Positions 1-7,530 of a DNA stretch of 33,548 bases are shown here, one piece after another (positions within the stretch are counted from its first letter, which is position 1; every line of letters begins with the position of its first letter). Under the pieces are notes generated by a model. The model was not told the origin of the DNA, did not search any database, and worked only from the letters and a program-made list of their open reading frames with translations. The translations under genes were made by a program, and so were the position numbers. Origin of the DNA: Desulfuromonas sp. TF (lineage in GTDB: Bacteria > Desulfobacterota > Desulfuromonadia > Desulfuromonadales > ATBO01); NCBI RefSeq assembly GCF_000472285.1, contig NZ_KI421412.1:494430-527977 (forward strand), written 5' to 3'.

Positions 1-216
1 ATTTCCCGAGGCCTCCTGGTGGACGATGAGGACAACCGCTTTGCCTTTCAATTCGGAGCGGGACTGGGATACGAGCTCAGTCCGCATTTCGCCCTGGACC
101 TGGGCTACCGGTATTTTGCGACCCTCGACCCCGAATTCCGGGATGCTCAGGGCGAAGAGTTCGAATCCGAGTACCGAACCCACCAAGTCCAGTTGGGGGT
201 GAGGGTAACTTTCTGA
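1..216 (+). CDS. Outer-membrane beta-barrel protein, C-terminal end (partial)
   Basis: The reading frame is open from the first base of the window, so this is the 3' end of a longer gene. About 71 residues are visible. They alternate polar and hydrophobic residues in strand-like stretches (AFQFGAGLGYEL, FALDLGYRYF, HQVQLGVRVTF), with a charged loop between the last strands. The protein ends in Phe preceded by aromatic/hydrophobic residues at alternating positions, which is the classical C-terminal signal of outer-membrane barrels recognised by the BAM machinery. The layout resembles the small 8-stranded OmpA/opacity-type barrels (OMP_b-brl). The substrate or partner cannot be told from this fragment. 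A GTG at 19 is an internal Val codon, not a start. Confidence 0.7.
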   Translation: MSRGLLVDDEDNRFAFQFGAGLGYELSPHFALDLGYRYFATLDPEFRDAQGEEFESEYRTHQVQLGVRVTF

Positions 217-358
217 GATCAATCTCCCAGGCAAACCATCCCCGAAGAAATTGTGCGCCGCTTGCCGGATCATGGGGCGCTTGCCCATGGCGGCCGACCC
301 GGCAACCACCGCAACAAATGAAGAAACAAACTAAAATAGAAAAAAGGAGGAAAATCCC

Positions 359-550
359 ATGCCGATTATCACCATCGAGGGACCGGAGATCAAAGACCTC
401 GACACCCGTCGAGCCATGGTCCGTGAACTGACCGACGCCGCCGCCAAAGCCTATGGGCTGTCGCGCGAGAAGATGATCGTGCTCATCCGCGAAAGCACGC
501 CGGAGAGGGTCGCGGTCGGTGGTGAGCTTCTCGTCGATCTTCACAAGTGA
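359..550 (+). CDS. 4-oxalocrotonate tautomerase family protein
   Basis: A 63-residue protein with the size and pattern of the 4-oxalocrotonate tautomerase (4-OT) family. These small enzymes work as oligomers and use the N-terminal proline exposed after Met removal as the catalytic base for keto-enol tautomerisation. The sequence starts Met-Pro-Ile-Ile-Thr-Ile, giving Pro2. It continues with the helix containing RRAMVRELTDAAAKAYG and the second strand VLIRE, as in the family. The start is supported by a strong ribosome-binding site, AGGAGGA, 7 bases upstream. The gene is monocistronic and ends at a perfect inverted repeat. The true substrate is unknown; free-standing 4-OT paralogs are common and often not linked to aromatic degradation, and no such genes lie nearby. 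Confidence 0.9.
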   Translation: MPIITIEGPEIKDLDTRRAMVRELTDAAAKAYGLSREKMIVLIRESTPERVAVGGELLVDLHK

Positions 551-588
551 AACAGGAAAAGGCAGCCGATAGGCTGCCTTTTCCTGTT
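551..588. terminator. Bidirectional intrinsic terminator between convergent genes
   Basis: A perfect 17-bp inverted repeat (551-567 and 572-588) with a 4-base loop lies directly after the tautomerase stop codon. The GC-rich core GGCAGCC/GGCTGCC is flanked by an A-run on one side and a T-run on the other, so it can terminate transcripts from both directions. The convergent membrane-protein gene ends at 647. Confidence 0.9.
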
Positions 589-646
589 ATGTCTCTCTCA
601 CGGGCCCCATTGTTTTCAGGTTCCTTTTAGCGTTCCGACCTGAGCA

Positions 647-994
647 TCAGGGAGGAGTCAGCGCAACCGACAGCAGAAGCAAAAACCCGATCAGTGCCAG
701 CGAGGCGTGCAAAAACAGCAACGGCGTGGGCAGGCGCCGGTCCCGCAACGCGTAGGAGATGAGGCCCAGACCGCCGAGAGCAGTCACCGCGAAGACCCCT
801 GCGGCCACCGCCAGCATACCGGCGGTGGCTTGCCTGAAGACGACCAGAAGCAGCAGCACCAGGCCGGTGGCCGCCAGAGATCCGTGACCCAGGCCCAACG
901 CCAGGGGAATCTTCTTGCCTTGGAAATGCAACGTCGCCATCGTCAGCCCGGCGAAAATAGCCAGGGCGAAGAAGGTTATGCTTGCCGTCAACAT
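647..994 (-). CDS. Small four-helix membrane protein with repeated His motif
   Basis: I do not recognise the family. The 115-residue product is almost entirely hydrophobic, with four likely membrane helices at about residues 3-22, 32-53, 58-81 and 92-111. Between helices 1 and 2 lies the basic loop HFQGKKIP, and between 3 and 4 the loop RDRRLPT. Helices 2 and 4 carry the same motif: His37-Gly-Ser-Leu-Ala-x-x-Gly44 followed by a Leu run, and His96-Ala-Ser-Leu-Ala-x-x-Gly103 followed by a Leu run. This suggests an internal duplication and two intramembrane histidines that might bind heme or a metal. The start is backed by AAAGGGG 6 bases upstream. The gene stands alone and converges on the tautomerase gene. 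Confidence 0.75.
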   Translation of the reverse strand: MLTASITFFALAIFAGLTMATLHFQGKKIPLALGLGHGSLAATGLVLLLLVVFRQATAGMLAVAAGVFAVTALGGLGLISYALRDRRLPTPLLFLHASLALIGFLLLLSVALTPP

Positions 995-1161
995 GGTTGT
1001 CCCCTTTCTTCCATGAATTTTCCAGCCGATGCATCCTGCTTCTCAGTATATATCCGCGGAGGCCCTCAGCAGGCCCGACACGGGATTTTTGCCTTCTTCC
1101 CCTAGCCGTATTATAGCGGTAAACCAACCCTTCGCCGGTTAATGATTCCGGACGGAACCCC

Positions 1162-1191
1162 AAAGGAAAAGGCGGTCAAATCGACCGCCTT
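1162..1191 (-). terminator. Terminator of the RIO kinase / helicase transcript
   Basis: A 9-bp inverted repeat (1169-1177 / 1183-1191, core GGCGGTC/GACCGCC, 5-base loop). On the minus strand it is followed by TTTTCCTTT, placing an intrinsic terminator about 45 bases past the helicase stop codon. Confidence 0.8.
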
Positions 1192-1234
1192 CTTGTGAAC
1201 GTCCTCACTGCCCCCCAACCATCCCCGGATTCCT

Positions 1235-2590
1235 TCAGCGTTTCGACCTTTGCCCGCGGCGACCTATCTTGGGGGCGGGACATTCCTCCGCGGCCTTTTT
1301 CCGCCGGGCAGGAGTGGACTTTGTCGATTTCGTAGCCGGAGGCGAGGCCTTGACGGGCTTGACTTTAGCCTGCGCCGGCCTGGCCGCTCTCTTCTTCGAT
1401 TTGGACGGAGGATTAGCCGCCTTGCCCGTTTTCGCCTGCACCCACCGCACGACCGCAACCTGCGGGAATTCCTCCAGGGTCTGTCGCGGGATGGCATATT
1501 TGAGCAGCTTCTCGATTGCTTTCAGCAGCGGCTGTTCTTCCGGACACAGGAGCGAGAGGGCCACCCCGTCCTCTCCGGCCCGGCCGGTGCGGCCGATGCG
1601 ATGCACATAGTCTTCGGGGACCTGGGGCAGGTCGTAATTCACGACATGCGGCAGACGCTCGATGTCGAGGCCGCGCGCCGCCACATCGGTCGCCACCAGC
1701 ACGCGCAGCTCTCCCCTCTTGAACTCCGCCAGGGTGCGCGTCCGGATCGACTGGCTCTTGTTGCTGTGGATGGCGGCGGCCTTGATGCCGTCGAAGAGCA
1801 ATTCGGCGGTCAGCTTGTCCGCGCCGTAGCGGGTGCGGGCGAAGACCAGCACCTGATTCCATTCCCCCTTGCGGATCAGGTGGGAGAGCATTTCCCGTTT
1901 GCGCGCCCGCTCCACCGGATAAACGGCCTGGGTCACCGCGTCGGCGGCGATATTGCGGCGCGCCACCTCGATGCGCCGCGGCTGGTGAAGCAGCTCGTCG
2001 GCAAGATCCTTGATGTTTTGCGAATAGGTCGCCGAGAAGAGCAGGCTCTGGCGGTTCTCCGGGAGATACTCCGCCACTTTGAGGATGTCGTCGATGAACC
2101 CAAGGTCGAGCATGCGGTCGGCCTCGTCCAGCACCAGGACCTCGATCCTGGACAGGTTGATGGTATTTCGTTCGGCGTGATCGAGAAGCCGCCCAGGCGT
2201 CGCGACGACGATGTCGACCCCGCGATGCAGCCGCTCGATCTGCGCCTGGATGTTCACCCCGCCGTAGATCGTGGTCGAGCGCAGCGACAGCCGCCGTCCG
2301 TAATTCTGCATCTGCTCGCTGACCTGGGCCGCCAGTTCGCGGGTCGGCACCAGGACCAGCGCCCGCGGACGCCGTCGCTTCTCCGGAGGGGTCTTTTCAC
2401 TCAGCCTCTGCACGATCGGCAGGGCGAACGCCGCCGTCTTGCCGGTGCCGGTCTGGGCGCCCGCCAGCAGGTCGCAGCCCTCGAAAATCACCGGGATCGC
2501 CTGGGTCTGAATGGGGGTCGGTGTGGTATAGCCCTGTGCGCCGATCGCGCTCAGCAGCTCGGCGCACAGGCCTAGAGAGTCAAATGACAT
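1235..2590 (-). CDS. rhlE: DEAD-box ATP-dependent RNA helicase (RhlE-like)
   Basis: A 451-residue superfamily-2 RNA helicase that unwinds short RNA duplexes with ATP, probably in ribosome assembly or RNA decay. All family motifs are visible: the Q motif near PTPIQ (24-28), Walker A AQTGTGKT (45-52), PTRELA (82-87), GG and TPGR (131-134), DEAD (155-158), SAT (186-188), and in the second RecA domain RGLDI and HRIGRTGR. The last 80 or so residues are a Lys/Arg/Ala/Pro-rich tail, typical of RhlE-type RNA-binding extensions. The frame runs open upstream, but the ATG at 2590 begins at the conserved MSFDSLGL and has AAAGGA about 10 bases upstream. The gene follows a RIO kinase gene by 55 bases and is probably co-transcribed with it. 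The subfamily label is by resemblance. Confidence 0.93.
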   Translation of the reverse strand: MSFDSLGLCAELLSAIGAQGYTTPTPIQTQAIPVIFEGCDLLAGAQTGTGKTAAFALPIVQRLSEKTPPEKRRRPRALVLVPTRELAAQVSEQMQNYGRRLSLRSTTIYGGVNIQAQIERLHRGVDIVVATPGRLLDHAERNTINLSRIEVLVLDEADRMLDLGFIDDILKVAEYLPENRQSLLFSATYSQNIKDLADELLHQPRRIEVARRNIAADAVTQAVYPVERARKREMLSHLIRKGEWNQVLVFARTRYGADKLTAELLFDGIKAAAIHSNKSQSIRTRTLAEFKRGELRVLVATDVAARGLDIERLPHVVNYDLPQVPEDYVHRIGRTGRAGEDGVALSLLCPEEQPLLKAIEKLLKYAIPRQTLEEFPQVAVVRWVQAKTGKAANPPSKSKKRAARPAQAKVKPVKASPPATKSTKSTPARRKKAAEECPAPKIGRRGQRSKR

Positions 2591-2645
2591 GGAAAGAAAT
2601 CCTTTAAGTGATCCAAAACAGCCGATGGCGCCGACCGCCGGTTCT

Positions 2646-3509
2646 TCATCCCTTTGCGCCTGACGCCATCCGCATGCGTCCGAGCTCTCGGGCGAGCGCT
2701 TCCTTGCGCGAGTCGTCGATCTCGCGCATGACGCTGCGGACGTCGGCGGGTTTCTCGCTCCGCGCAAAGCAGCCGGTCAAGGTTGACTCCGGGCGCAGCC
2801 TGCCTTTCTCGTAGAGGTGCCAGATCTCCTCGGAATAGGCGGTGGCCAGGAGTTCAGGAGCGTACCGGCCGAAGTAGGCGGCGAGGTTGTCGACGTCCCG
2901 GGCGAAGAGGCGGCCGGCGTTGTTGTTGCCGGCGGCGTCGATCGCCTGGGGCAGATCGATGATCACCGGCCCGTCGCAGGCGACCAGCACGTTGAACTCG
3001 GAGAGGTCGCCGTGCACCAGCCCGGCGCAGAGCATGCGCACCACCTCACCGATCAGCAGGCGATGGTAGTCCCGGGCCAGCGCCGCGTTCAGCTGCAGGT
3101 CGTTGAGGCGCGGGGCGACTTCGCCGCCGGCACCGACCACCAGCTCCATCAGCAGCACCCCCTCGTAAAAGGAATAGGGTCTGGGGACGCGCACCCCGGC
3201 ATCGGCCAGGCGGTAAAGGGCGTCGACCTCGGCGTTCTGCCAGGCCGTCTCCTGCTCCTTGCGCCCGAACTTCGAGTGCTTCTCCATGGCGCGGGAGCGT
3301 CGGCTGTTGCGCACCTTGCGCCCCTCCATGTACTGGGTCTGCTTCTGAAAGCTGCGCTGCTTGAGCTCTTTATAGACCTTGGCGCAGCGGATTTCGCCTT
3401 CGCTGCGCACCACGTAGACCTCGGCTTCCTTGCCGCTCATCAACTGGGCGAGAACCTCCTCGATCAGGCCGTCCTGCAGCAGAGGTTCCAACCGTTTTGG
3501 GATTTTCAT
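2646..3509 (-). CDS. RIO-type serine/threonine protein kinase
   Basis: A 287-residue atypical kinase of the RIO1/RioK fold. Visible motifs are the flexible P-loop SGKEAEVY (25-32), the ATP-binding Lys44 in CAKVYK, the catalytic loop [10 protein letters not shown] (164-173, with Asp168 and Asn173) and the metal-binding loop IIDLPQA (183-189, Asp185). In eukaryotes and archaea RIO proteins act in small-subunit maturation; bacterial members are common in proteobacteria with poorly known roles. Start choice: the open frame extends to 3611 but would cross the terminator at 3572-3603, so the ATG at 3509 (MKIPKRLEP) is preferred, although its ribosome-binding site is weak. An ATG at 3524 is the alternative. 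It precedes an RhlE-like helicase gene by 55 bases, which fits a shared role in RNA or ribosome work. Confidence 0.88.
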   Translation of the reverse strand: MKIPKRLEPLLQDGLIEEVLAQLMSGKEAEVYVVRSEGEIRCAKVYKELKQRSFQKQTQYMEGRKVRNSRRSRAMEKHSKFGRKEQETAWQNAEVDALYRLADAGVRVPRPYSFYEGVLLMELVVGAGGEVAPRLNDLQLNAALARDYHRLLIGEVVRMLCAGLVHGDLSEFNVLVACDGPVIIDLPQAIDAAGNNNAGRLFARDVDNLAAYFGRYAPELLATAYSEEIWHLYEKGRLRPESTLTGCFARSEKPADVRSVMREIDDSRKEALARELGRMRMASGAKG

Positions 3510-3571
3510 CGATGTTTTTTCCATTTTGGGATCGCGGTGCGCCGCGCGCCTTCGAGTTGCGCCGCCGCTAT

Positions 3572-3603
3572 AAAAAAAGCCTGAAACCACGTCGATTTCA
3601 GGC
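3572..3603 (-). terminator. Terminator downstream of the lysine-rich micro-gene
   Basis: An 8-bp inverted repeat, GCCTGAAA (3579-3586) / TTTCAGGC (3596-3603), is followed on the minus strand by an uninterrupted run of seven Ts. It lies between the lysine-rich small gene and the RIO kinase gene. It argues against starting the kinase upstream at 3611. Confidence 0.85.
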
Positions 3604-3630
3604 CGACTCAAGTACTTCCGGTGTTATGAC

Positions 3631-3656
3631 CCGGGCGGGCCCCAGAGCCCGCCCGG
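3631..3656. repeat. GC-rich perfect hairpin
   Basis: A perfect 10-bp inverted repeat, CCGGGCGGGC / GCCCGCCCGG, with a 6-base loop, lies 3 bases past the stop codon of the lysine-rich small gene. There is no T-run, so it may protect the mRNA 3' end; the true terminator follows at 3572-3603. Confidence 0.6.
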
Positions 3657-3658
3657 AA

Positions 3659-3763
3659 CTACTTCTTTTCCGCTTTTTTGATCTTTTTATCGGCCTTCTT
3701 TTCCTTCATGGTTTTGGCCGGTTGCTTTTTTTCCGGCTTCTTGCTGTCCATGCCCTTGCTCAT
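3659..3763 (-). CDS. 34-residue lysine-rich small protein
   Basis: A short gene that size cut-offs would miss. The product starts MSKGMDSKKPEKKQPAKTMK and continues with KEKKADKKIKK-type repeats to the C-terminus. About 14 of 34 residues are Lys, with no aromatic residues and no membrane segment, so it should be disordered and strongly cationic. Support: a good Shine-Dalgarno (AGGAGA, 6 bases before ATG), a possible extended -10 box upstream, and a hairpin plus intrinsic terminator downstream, making it a self-contained transcription unit. Its opening resembles small Lys-rich hypothetical proteins (MSKGQxSKK...) that I recall as widespread in proteobacteria. The function is unknown; nucleic-acid or ribosome binding is a guess from charge. 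Confidence 0.75.
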   Translation of the reverse strand: MSKGMDSKKPEKKQPAKTMKEKKADKKIKKAEKK

Positions 3764-3805
3764 GATGGTTCTCCTGTCAGGATACGACGAGACGATATTC
3801 GGATC

Positions 3806-3814
3806 ATCATAGCA
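3806..3814 (-). promoter_or_regulatory. Possible extended -10 promoter for the lysine-rich gene
   Basis: On the minus strand, TGC-TATGAT forms an extended -10 element about 43 bases upstream of the ATG at 3763. No clear -35 box is seen, which is tolerated with an extended -10. Confidence 0.4.
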
Positions 3815-3861
3815 CGCCCGGGTTTTCGGAGGACTCTTTTTTTTGGGGCCGGCGGTACGGA

Positions 3862-4707
3862 CTACTTGTATGCCGTGACGCCCATGAGCTCGACGATTTT
3901 CACCACTTTGGTGAAGCCGGCCTCCCTGAGCCTCTGCGCGGCATGATCTGTAAAGCTGGTGCCGCGCTTCAGCAGATGCGGGTTGCCCGTATAATGGAAC
4001 AGGACGCCGCGCCTTCTCAGCACACGGTAAATCTCCCGGTAGAAACGCTCTCCATAGAGCTCCCCGGCGAGGGAAAACCGGGGCGGATCATGAATGATCG
4101 AATCAAAGGATTCGTCCGCGAGCTCCCTGATGTAGTCATCGATATCGGCATGGACCAGCTGGATGCCGGCGCCGAAAATCCTCTGCGACCACGGGTTCTT
4201 CTTGCGCAGCTCCATCACCGTTGCGCTCCGCTCGACCGAAACGACTTCGCGCGCCCCTAGATTCAGCGCTGCCGAGGCCGCGTAGCCGAGCCCGCTGCAG
4301 GTATCCAGCACCCGGTCCCCTTTTTTCACGACCTGCGCGGCCATCTGCCCGGCACTTTCAAAGGGATTGACCCCCTTCGAGATGTGCATTTTTACTCCGC
4401 TGATTTCCAGCAGCGGCGCCTGATCCGTGGGGACGAGCTTGTAATAACCGTCACCCCTCGCCTCGAGCACCTCGAGCCGGCCGTCCTCCAGGTGGAAGAT
4501 CCTGTTCTCCTTCCCCTCAATCCGCCGCAGCTCTTCCCGGCTCAGCCGGTTCTCCGCGTCCAGGGTCAGCCCGTCGCCGCAGAGGCCGAATGTGCCGCGG
4601 GAGAGGTTGAGATCGACCGAAATGTCAATGCGGTTGTCGCCTCTGTCCATCGCGTCGAGGATCCGGCGGGCAACAGCCGAATAGAACCAGTAGCCGTTTT
4701 TGCTCAT
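3862..4707 (-). CDS. SAM-dependent methyltransferase, COG2521-like
   Basis: A 281-residue class I methyltransferase. The SAM-binding motif I is VLDTCSGLGYAA (133-144), the acidic end of the next strand is VVSVERS (155-161), motif II/III contains VHADIDDYI (185-193), and the catalytic-type motif IV is IIHDPPRFS (204-212). DPPR resembles the (D/N)PP(Y/F) signature of N- or RNA-base methyltransferases. The first 110 residues form a separate domain. The layout matches the group described as predicted archaeal methyltransferase, COG2521, which also occurs in some bacteria; the substrate is unknown. Its ATG overlaps the stop of the upstream pseudouridine synthase gene by 4 bases (ATGA). That translational coupling hints at an RNA substrate, by inference only. 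Confidence 0.82.
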   Translation of the reverse strand: MSKNGYWFYSAVARRILDAMDRGDNRIDISVDLNLSRGTFGLCGDGLTLDAENRLSREELRRIEGKENRIFHLEDGRLEVLEARGDGYYKLVPTDQAPLLEISGVKMHISKGVNPFESAGQMAAQVVKKGDRVLDTCSGLGYAASAALNLGAREVVSVERSATVMELRKKNPWSQRIFGAGIQLVHADIDDYIRELADESFDSIIHDPPRFSLAGELYGERFYREIYRVLRRRGVLFHYTGNPHLLKRGTSFTDHAAQRLREAGFTKVVKIVELMGVTAYK

Positions 4708-5414
4708 GACAGCTTGCCGAGCAGCCTGACAAAATCCTCCGGCATTCCGGTGTCGAAGCTCATGGTCCTGCCATTGTAAGGGTGAATGAAGGAAATCGAT
4801 CGGGCATGAAGGGCAAGCCGTTTTGAGACTGTTTCCCCGCTCCCGTATTTCCTGTCTCCCACGACGGGATGCCCCATTTCCGAGAGATGCACCCGGATCT
4901 GGTGCTTCCTTCCGGTGAGGAGGTGGATTTCCAGCAGGCTGAACCCCCTGGTCTCTTTCAATACCTTGTAGGTCGTATGGGAGAGCTTCCCTTTGGCGGC
5001 GTCAGGGGTCGAGTAGACCCTTTGGGCGGCATTCTCGGCCAGGAAGGTGGAGATCGTGCCCTCCCCGGGCGTCAGCCGTCCGTGGACGATGGCCAGATAG
5101 CGCTTGTCGGTCTGCTCCCAATTCTCCTGCAGGAATTTCTTGGCCTGCTCGCTTTTGGCAAAAAGCAGTATCCCGGACGTGTCCTGATCCAGGCGATGGA
5201 CCACATACACCCTGTTTCTCGATTTCGGATCTCCCTTGCGGACATAATCGTTGAGCAGGTAGTGGGCCGTTCTCGACTTGTCCCGCTCCGTGCCGATGGT
5301 CAGCAGCCCGGAAGGCTTATCCACCACGAGGATATCCCTGTCTTCATGCAGGATGGGCAGCCCCCGGGGCTGATGCTTTCGGGCCGGCCGGTTGTCTTTG
5401 CGCGGATGATCCAA
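4704..5414 (-). CDS. RluA-family RNA pseudouridine synthase
   Basis: A 236-residue enzyme that isomerises uridine to pseudouridine in RNA. The family signature HRLDQDTSG is at 73-81, with Asp76 as the catalytic nucleophile. Other conserved blocks are VVDKPSGLLT (30-39), KRYLAIVHG and LLTGRKHQIRVHLS, followed by GHPVVGDRKYG. There is no N-terminal S4 domain, so it is a short RluA/RluC-type member. The start is a TTG at 5414 with AAAGGTGG 8 bases upstream; no in-frame ATG lies between this codon and the conserved core. It overlaps the following methyltransferase gene by 4 bases. The target position (23S, 16S or tRNA) cannot be told. Confidence 0.92.
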   Translation of the reverse strand: MDHPRKDNRPARKHQPRGLPILHEDRDILVVDKPSGLLTIGTERDKSRTAHYLLNDYVRKGDPKSRNRVYVVHRLDQDTSGILLFAKSEQAKKFLQENWEQTDKRYLAIVHGRLTPGEGTISTFLAENAAQRVYSTPDAAKGKLSHTTYKVLKETRGFSLLEIHLLTGRKHQIRVHLSEMGHPVVGDRKYGSGETVSKRLALHARSISFIHPYNGRTMSFDTGMPEDFVRLLGKLS

Positions 5415-5627
5415 TGTGCTTCCACCTTTCCCTGGCCCGCTGGTCCTGTTCAGGGCTTACCCATGAGCGCAGATTTCCAGCTTATATCCAGGAGGCAAAA
5501 GGGTACAGGTTTATTTTTTTCGGTCTTGCCATCTGCCGAGGATCTGGATAGTCTTCATATAACCCCCGCACCGAAACCCGAATCAACATTGAACACATCC
5601 CCTCCCCCTGACAGGACACATCCTGAA

Positions 5628-6977
5628 ATGACTGGAAAGTTATTTGTCCTATTTACAGGAGTTCTGCTCCTTTCGCTGCTGGCGGGATGCTCTCCGGAGC
5701 AGGCGCGGAAGGAGCGCTTTATCTCTGCACTGTACAATCTGGATTATGCCGATCCGCGCTCCGCGGGTATAAATCCGAAAAAATTGAAGGAAATAGATGC
5801 CATCGTCAAAGAGGCTATCCGTGAAAGGGCCACGCCGGGCGCCGTGGTGGTGGTGCTCAAGGACGGGAAGATCATCTTTGATCGAGCCTACGGGCATCAT
5901 ACGTACGACAAAGAAGTGCCGACGCGGCCGTTCGACATCTATGATGTGGCATCGGTCACCAAGATTTTCGCCACCACGATCGCGGCCATGCGCCTGGTGG
6001 ACCAGGGGAAACTGGACCTGGATGCCACAGTGGGCACCTACCTGAGCGAATTGAACCATTCGCATCCCGACAAAGCCGCCATAATAGTGCGCGATCTGCT
6101 GACGCACCGGGCCGGCTTCATTCCATTCATCCCCTTTTTCCGCGGTATCGGTGAGGGCGATTACAGCACCGAATCCTCTGCCCGTTACCCTGTCAAAGTG
6201 GCGGAGCGCTTTTATCTGGGCAGCGATTATTACAGTGAAGTGATGTGGAAGCAGATCATCGACTCGCCGCTGCGGACACCGGGAAAATCGATCTACAGCG
6301 ATATCGGCATGTTCGTGATGAAGGAGGTTCTGGAGCGCATCGTGCAGCAATCTCTGGATGCGTATGTCGACGAGCAGTTCTACCGGCCTTTAGGCGCCTG
6401 TTCCGTGGGTTTCTGTCCGCTCGACCGCTTTGCCGAAGCACGGATCGTCCCCACCGAGATCGACACTTACTTTCGCGGGCAGCTGCTGAAAGGGTACGTG
6501 CAGGATCCGGGAGCGGCCATGGCGGGCGGCGTATCGGGCCATGCCGGGCTGTTCGCCGCCGCCTATGACCTCGCCATCCTATCCCAGATGCTTCTGAATG
6601 GCGGCATCTATAACGGCCGGCACTATATCAGGCCCGAAACGGTGAGACAGTTTTCGTCCCGCCACTCCGATGACAGCCGACGCGGTCTGGGTTTCGATTG
6701 CTGGGACCCCGAATCGAAGGAGGGTTATCCCTGCAGACTGGCCTCGCCTGAGACCTTCGGCCATACCGGCTATACCGGTACGTGCGTGTGGATCGATCCT
6801 GAACATCGACTGATCTATATCTTTCTATCGAACCGGCTCTACCCCTCGCAGACGGTAAACAAGCTCGCGAAGTTGAATATTCGTTCGCGCATTCAGGACG
6901 TAGTCTACGAGGCGATCGGGACATCCTCCGCAGAATCCAGGAACTTTTCCCCGCCCATCTCCTCTGTTTCTCAATAG
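5628..6977 (+). CDS. Beta-lactamase-fold serine hydrolase lipoprotein
   Basis: A 449-residue member of the class C beta-lactamase / penicillin-binding-protein-like esterase superfamily. A lipoprotein signal peptide is clear: hydrophobic residues 5-18 and the lipobox LLAG|C with Cys21. Active-site motifs are Ser109-Val-Thr-Lys112 (SxxK), Tyr223-Ser-Asp (YxN-like, with Asp in place of Asn) and His379-Thr-Gly (KTG-like). The frame is open far upstream over the divergent pseudouridine synthase gene, but only the ATG at 5628 precedes the signal peptide. It probably acts in the periplasm on cell-wall peptides or esters. Resistance to beta-lactams is not implied. It is transcribed alone, divergent from the RluA gene. 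Confidence 0.88.
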   Translation: MTGKLFVLFTGVLLLSLLAGCSPEQARKERFISALYNLDYADPRSAGINPKKLKEIDAIVKEAIRERATPGAVVVVLKDGKIIFDRAYGHHTYDKEVPTRPFDIYDVASVTKIFATTIAAMRLVDQGKLDLDATVGTYLSELNHSHPDKAAIIVRDLLTHRAGFIPFIPFFRGIGEGDYSTESSARYPVKVAERFYLGSDYYSEVMWKQIIDSPLRTPGKSIYSDIGMFVMKEVLERIVQQSLDAYVDEQFYRPLGACSVGFCPLDRFAEARIVPTEIDTYFRGQLLKGYVQDPGAAMAGGVSGHAGLFAAAYDLAILSQMLLNGGIYNGRHYIRPETVRQFSSRHSDDSRRGLGFDCWDPESKEGYPCRLASPETFGHTGYTGTCVWIDPEHRLIYIFLSNRLYPSQTVNKLAKLNIRSRIQDVVYEAIGTSSAESRNFSPPISSVSQ

Positions 6978-6996
6978 ACACTTCACCAGCCCCCTC

Positions 6997-7231
6997 TCAC
7001 TCCGGCGCGGGAAAACCGAGAGCGGGTCGGATGACCAGCAGGAACGCCTCGGCAATGCGTGCATGCCCTTCGTCGGAAGGATGGAACCCATCCACATCGC
7101 CCTGCATCGCTCGCCCCAAGCGCCAGATAGGCCAGCGGGCCTAGCGGCGGCGGCCTGTCATCCCCCGAAGAACCTCCACAGGCGGTTAGCAGGACCGCCG
7201 ACACCATCCAAGCCAGATATCGCCTCCCCAT
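6997..7231 (-). pseudogene. GDSL/SGNH hydrolase lipoprotein, internally deleted
   Basis: The minus strand starts with a good ribosome-binding site (GGAGAGG) and an ATG at 7231. It encodes a lipoprotein signal (MGRRYLAWMVSAVLLTAC, then GGSSGDD) and the first SGNH-hydrolase block, YLALGASDA. The frame then breaks at about 7110. Directly after, in another frame, comes the last SGNH block, GDVDGFHPSDEGHARIAEAF, with the catalytic Asp-x-x-His-type ending, followed by LLVIRPALGFPAPE and a stop. Everything between the Ser block and the Asp-His block, normally some 130-180 residues, is missing. This is therefore a deletion remnant of a secreted esterase gene and not functional. It lies convergent to the serine-hydrolase gene, 20 bases away. 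Confidence 0.75.
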
Positions 7232-7530
7232 AACCTCTCCCTTGAACGTCCCCCTGCCCTTCCATGGTGCCCCGTAAAAGCCCATTGGCAAGAATGCACG
7301 GACGAAAGGCCGGTGGCCAAAAATTTCTGGAACTGTTTGAAAAACAGGGGGAAAAGCCCCCCCTTAAAGCAGGGACTTCCCCCATGGCTAAATTTCCCCC
7401 GGATCAGCCATAATAAACCTTGCAATTCTCATGAAAACCATGAATCGCCAGAAGGGGCCTTCGCCCCATGAACAAAATATTTATTCTTTTGTCCTGTTCC
7501 CTTTCACCCGACACAAAGAGAGACGATGAA
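7232..7530. other. Intergenic region upstream of the oxidase locus
   Basis: About 300 bases between the GDSL pseudogene and the first oxidase gene. It contains C/G-run hairpins (GGGGG at 7347-7351 pairing with CCCCC at 7357-7361) and a small hairpin GGGGC/GCCCC at 7454-7467. An ATG at 7468 opens the oxidase frame but gives no signal peptide and has no good ribosome-binding site. I see no convincing -35/-10 pair, so the promoter of the oxidase locus is not identified. Confidence 0.5.

Noticed and set aside
4869-5627. Upstream extension of the serine hydrolase frame
   Set aside because: It lies opposite the pseudouridine synthase gene; the lipoprotein signal begins at 5628, so the extension is not coding.
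7468-7530. Earlier ATG start for oxidase A at 7468
   Set aside because: It would put 21 residues before the twin-arginine signal and has no good ribosome-binding site; the start at 7531 gives a normal signal peptide.
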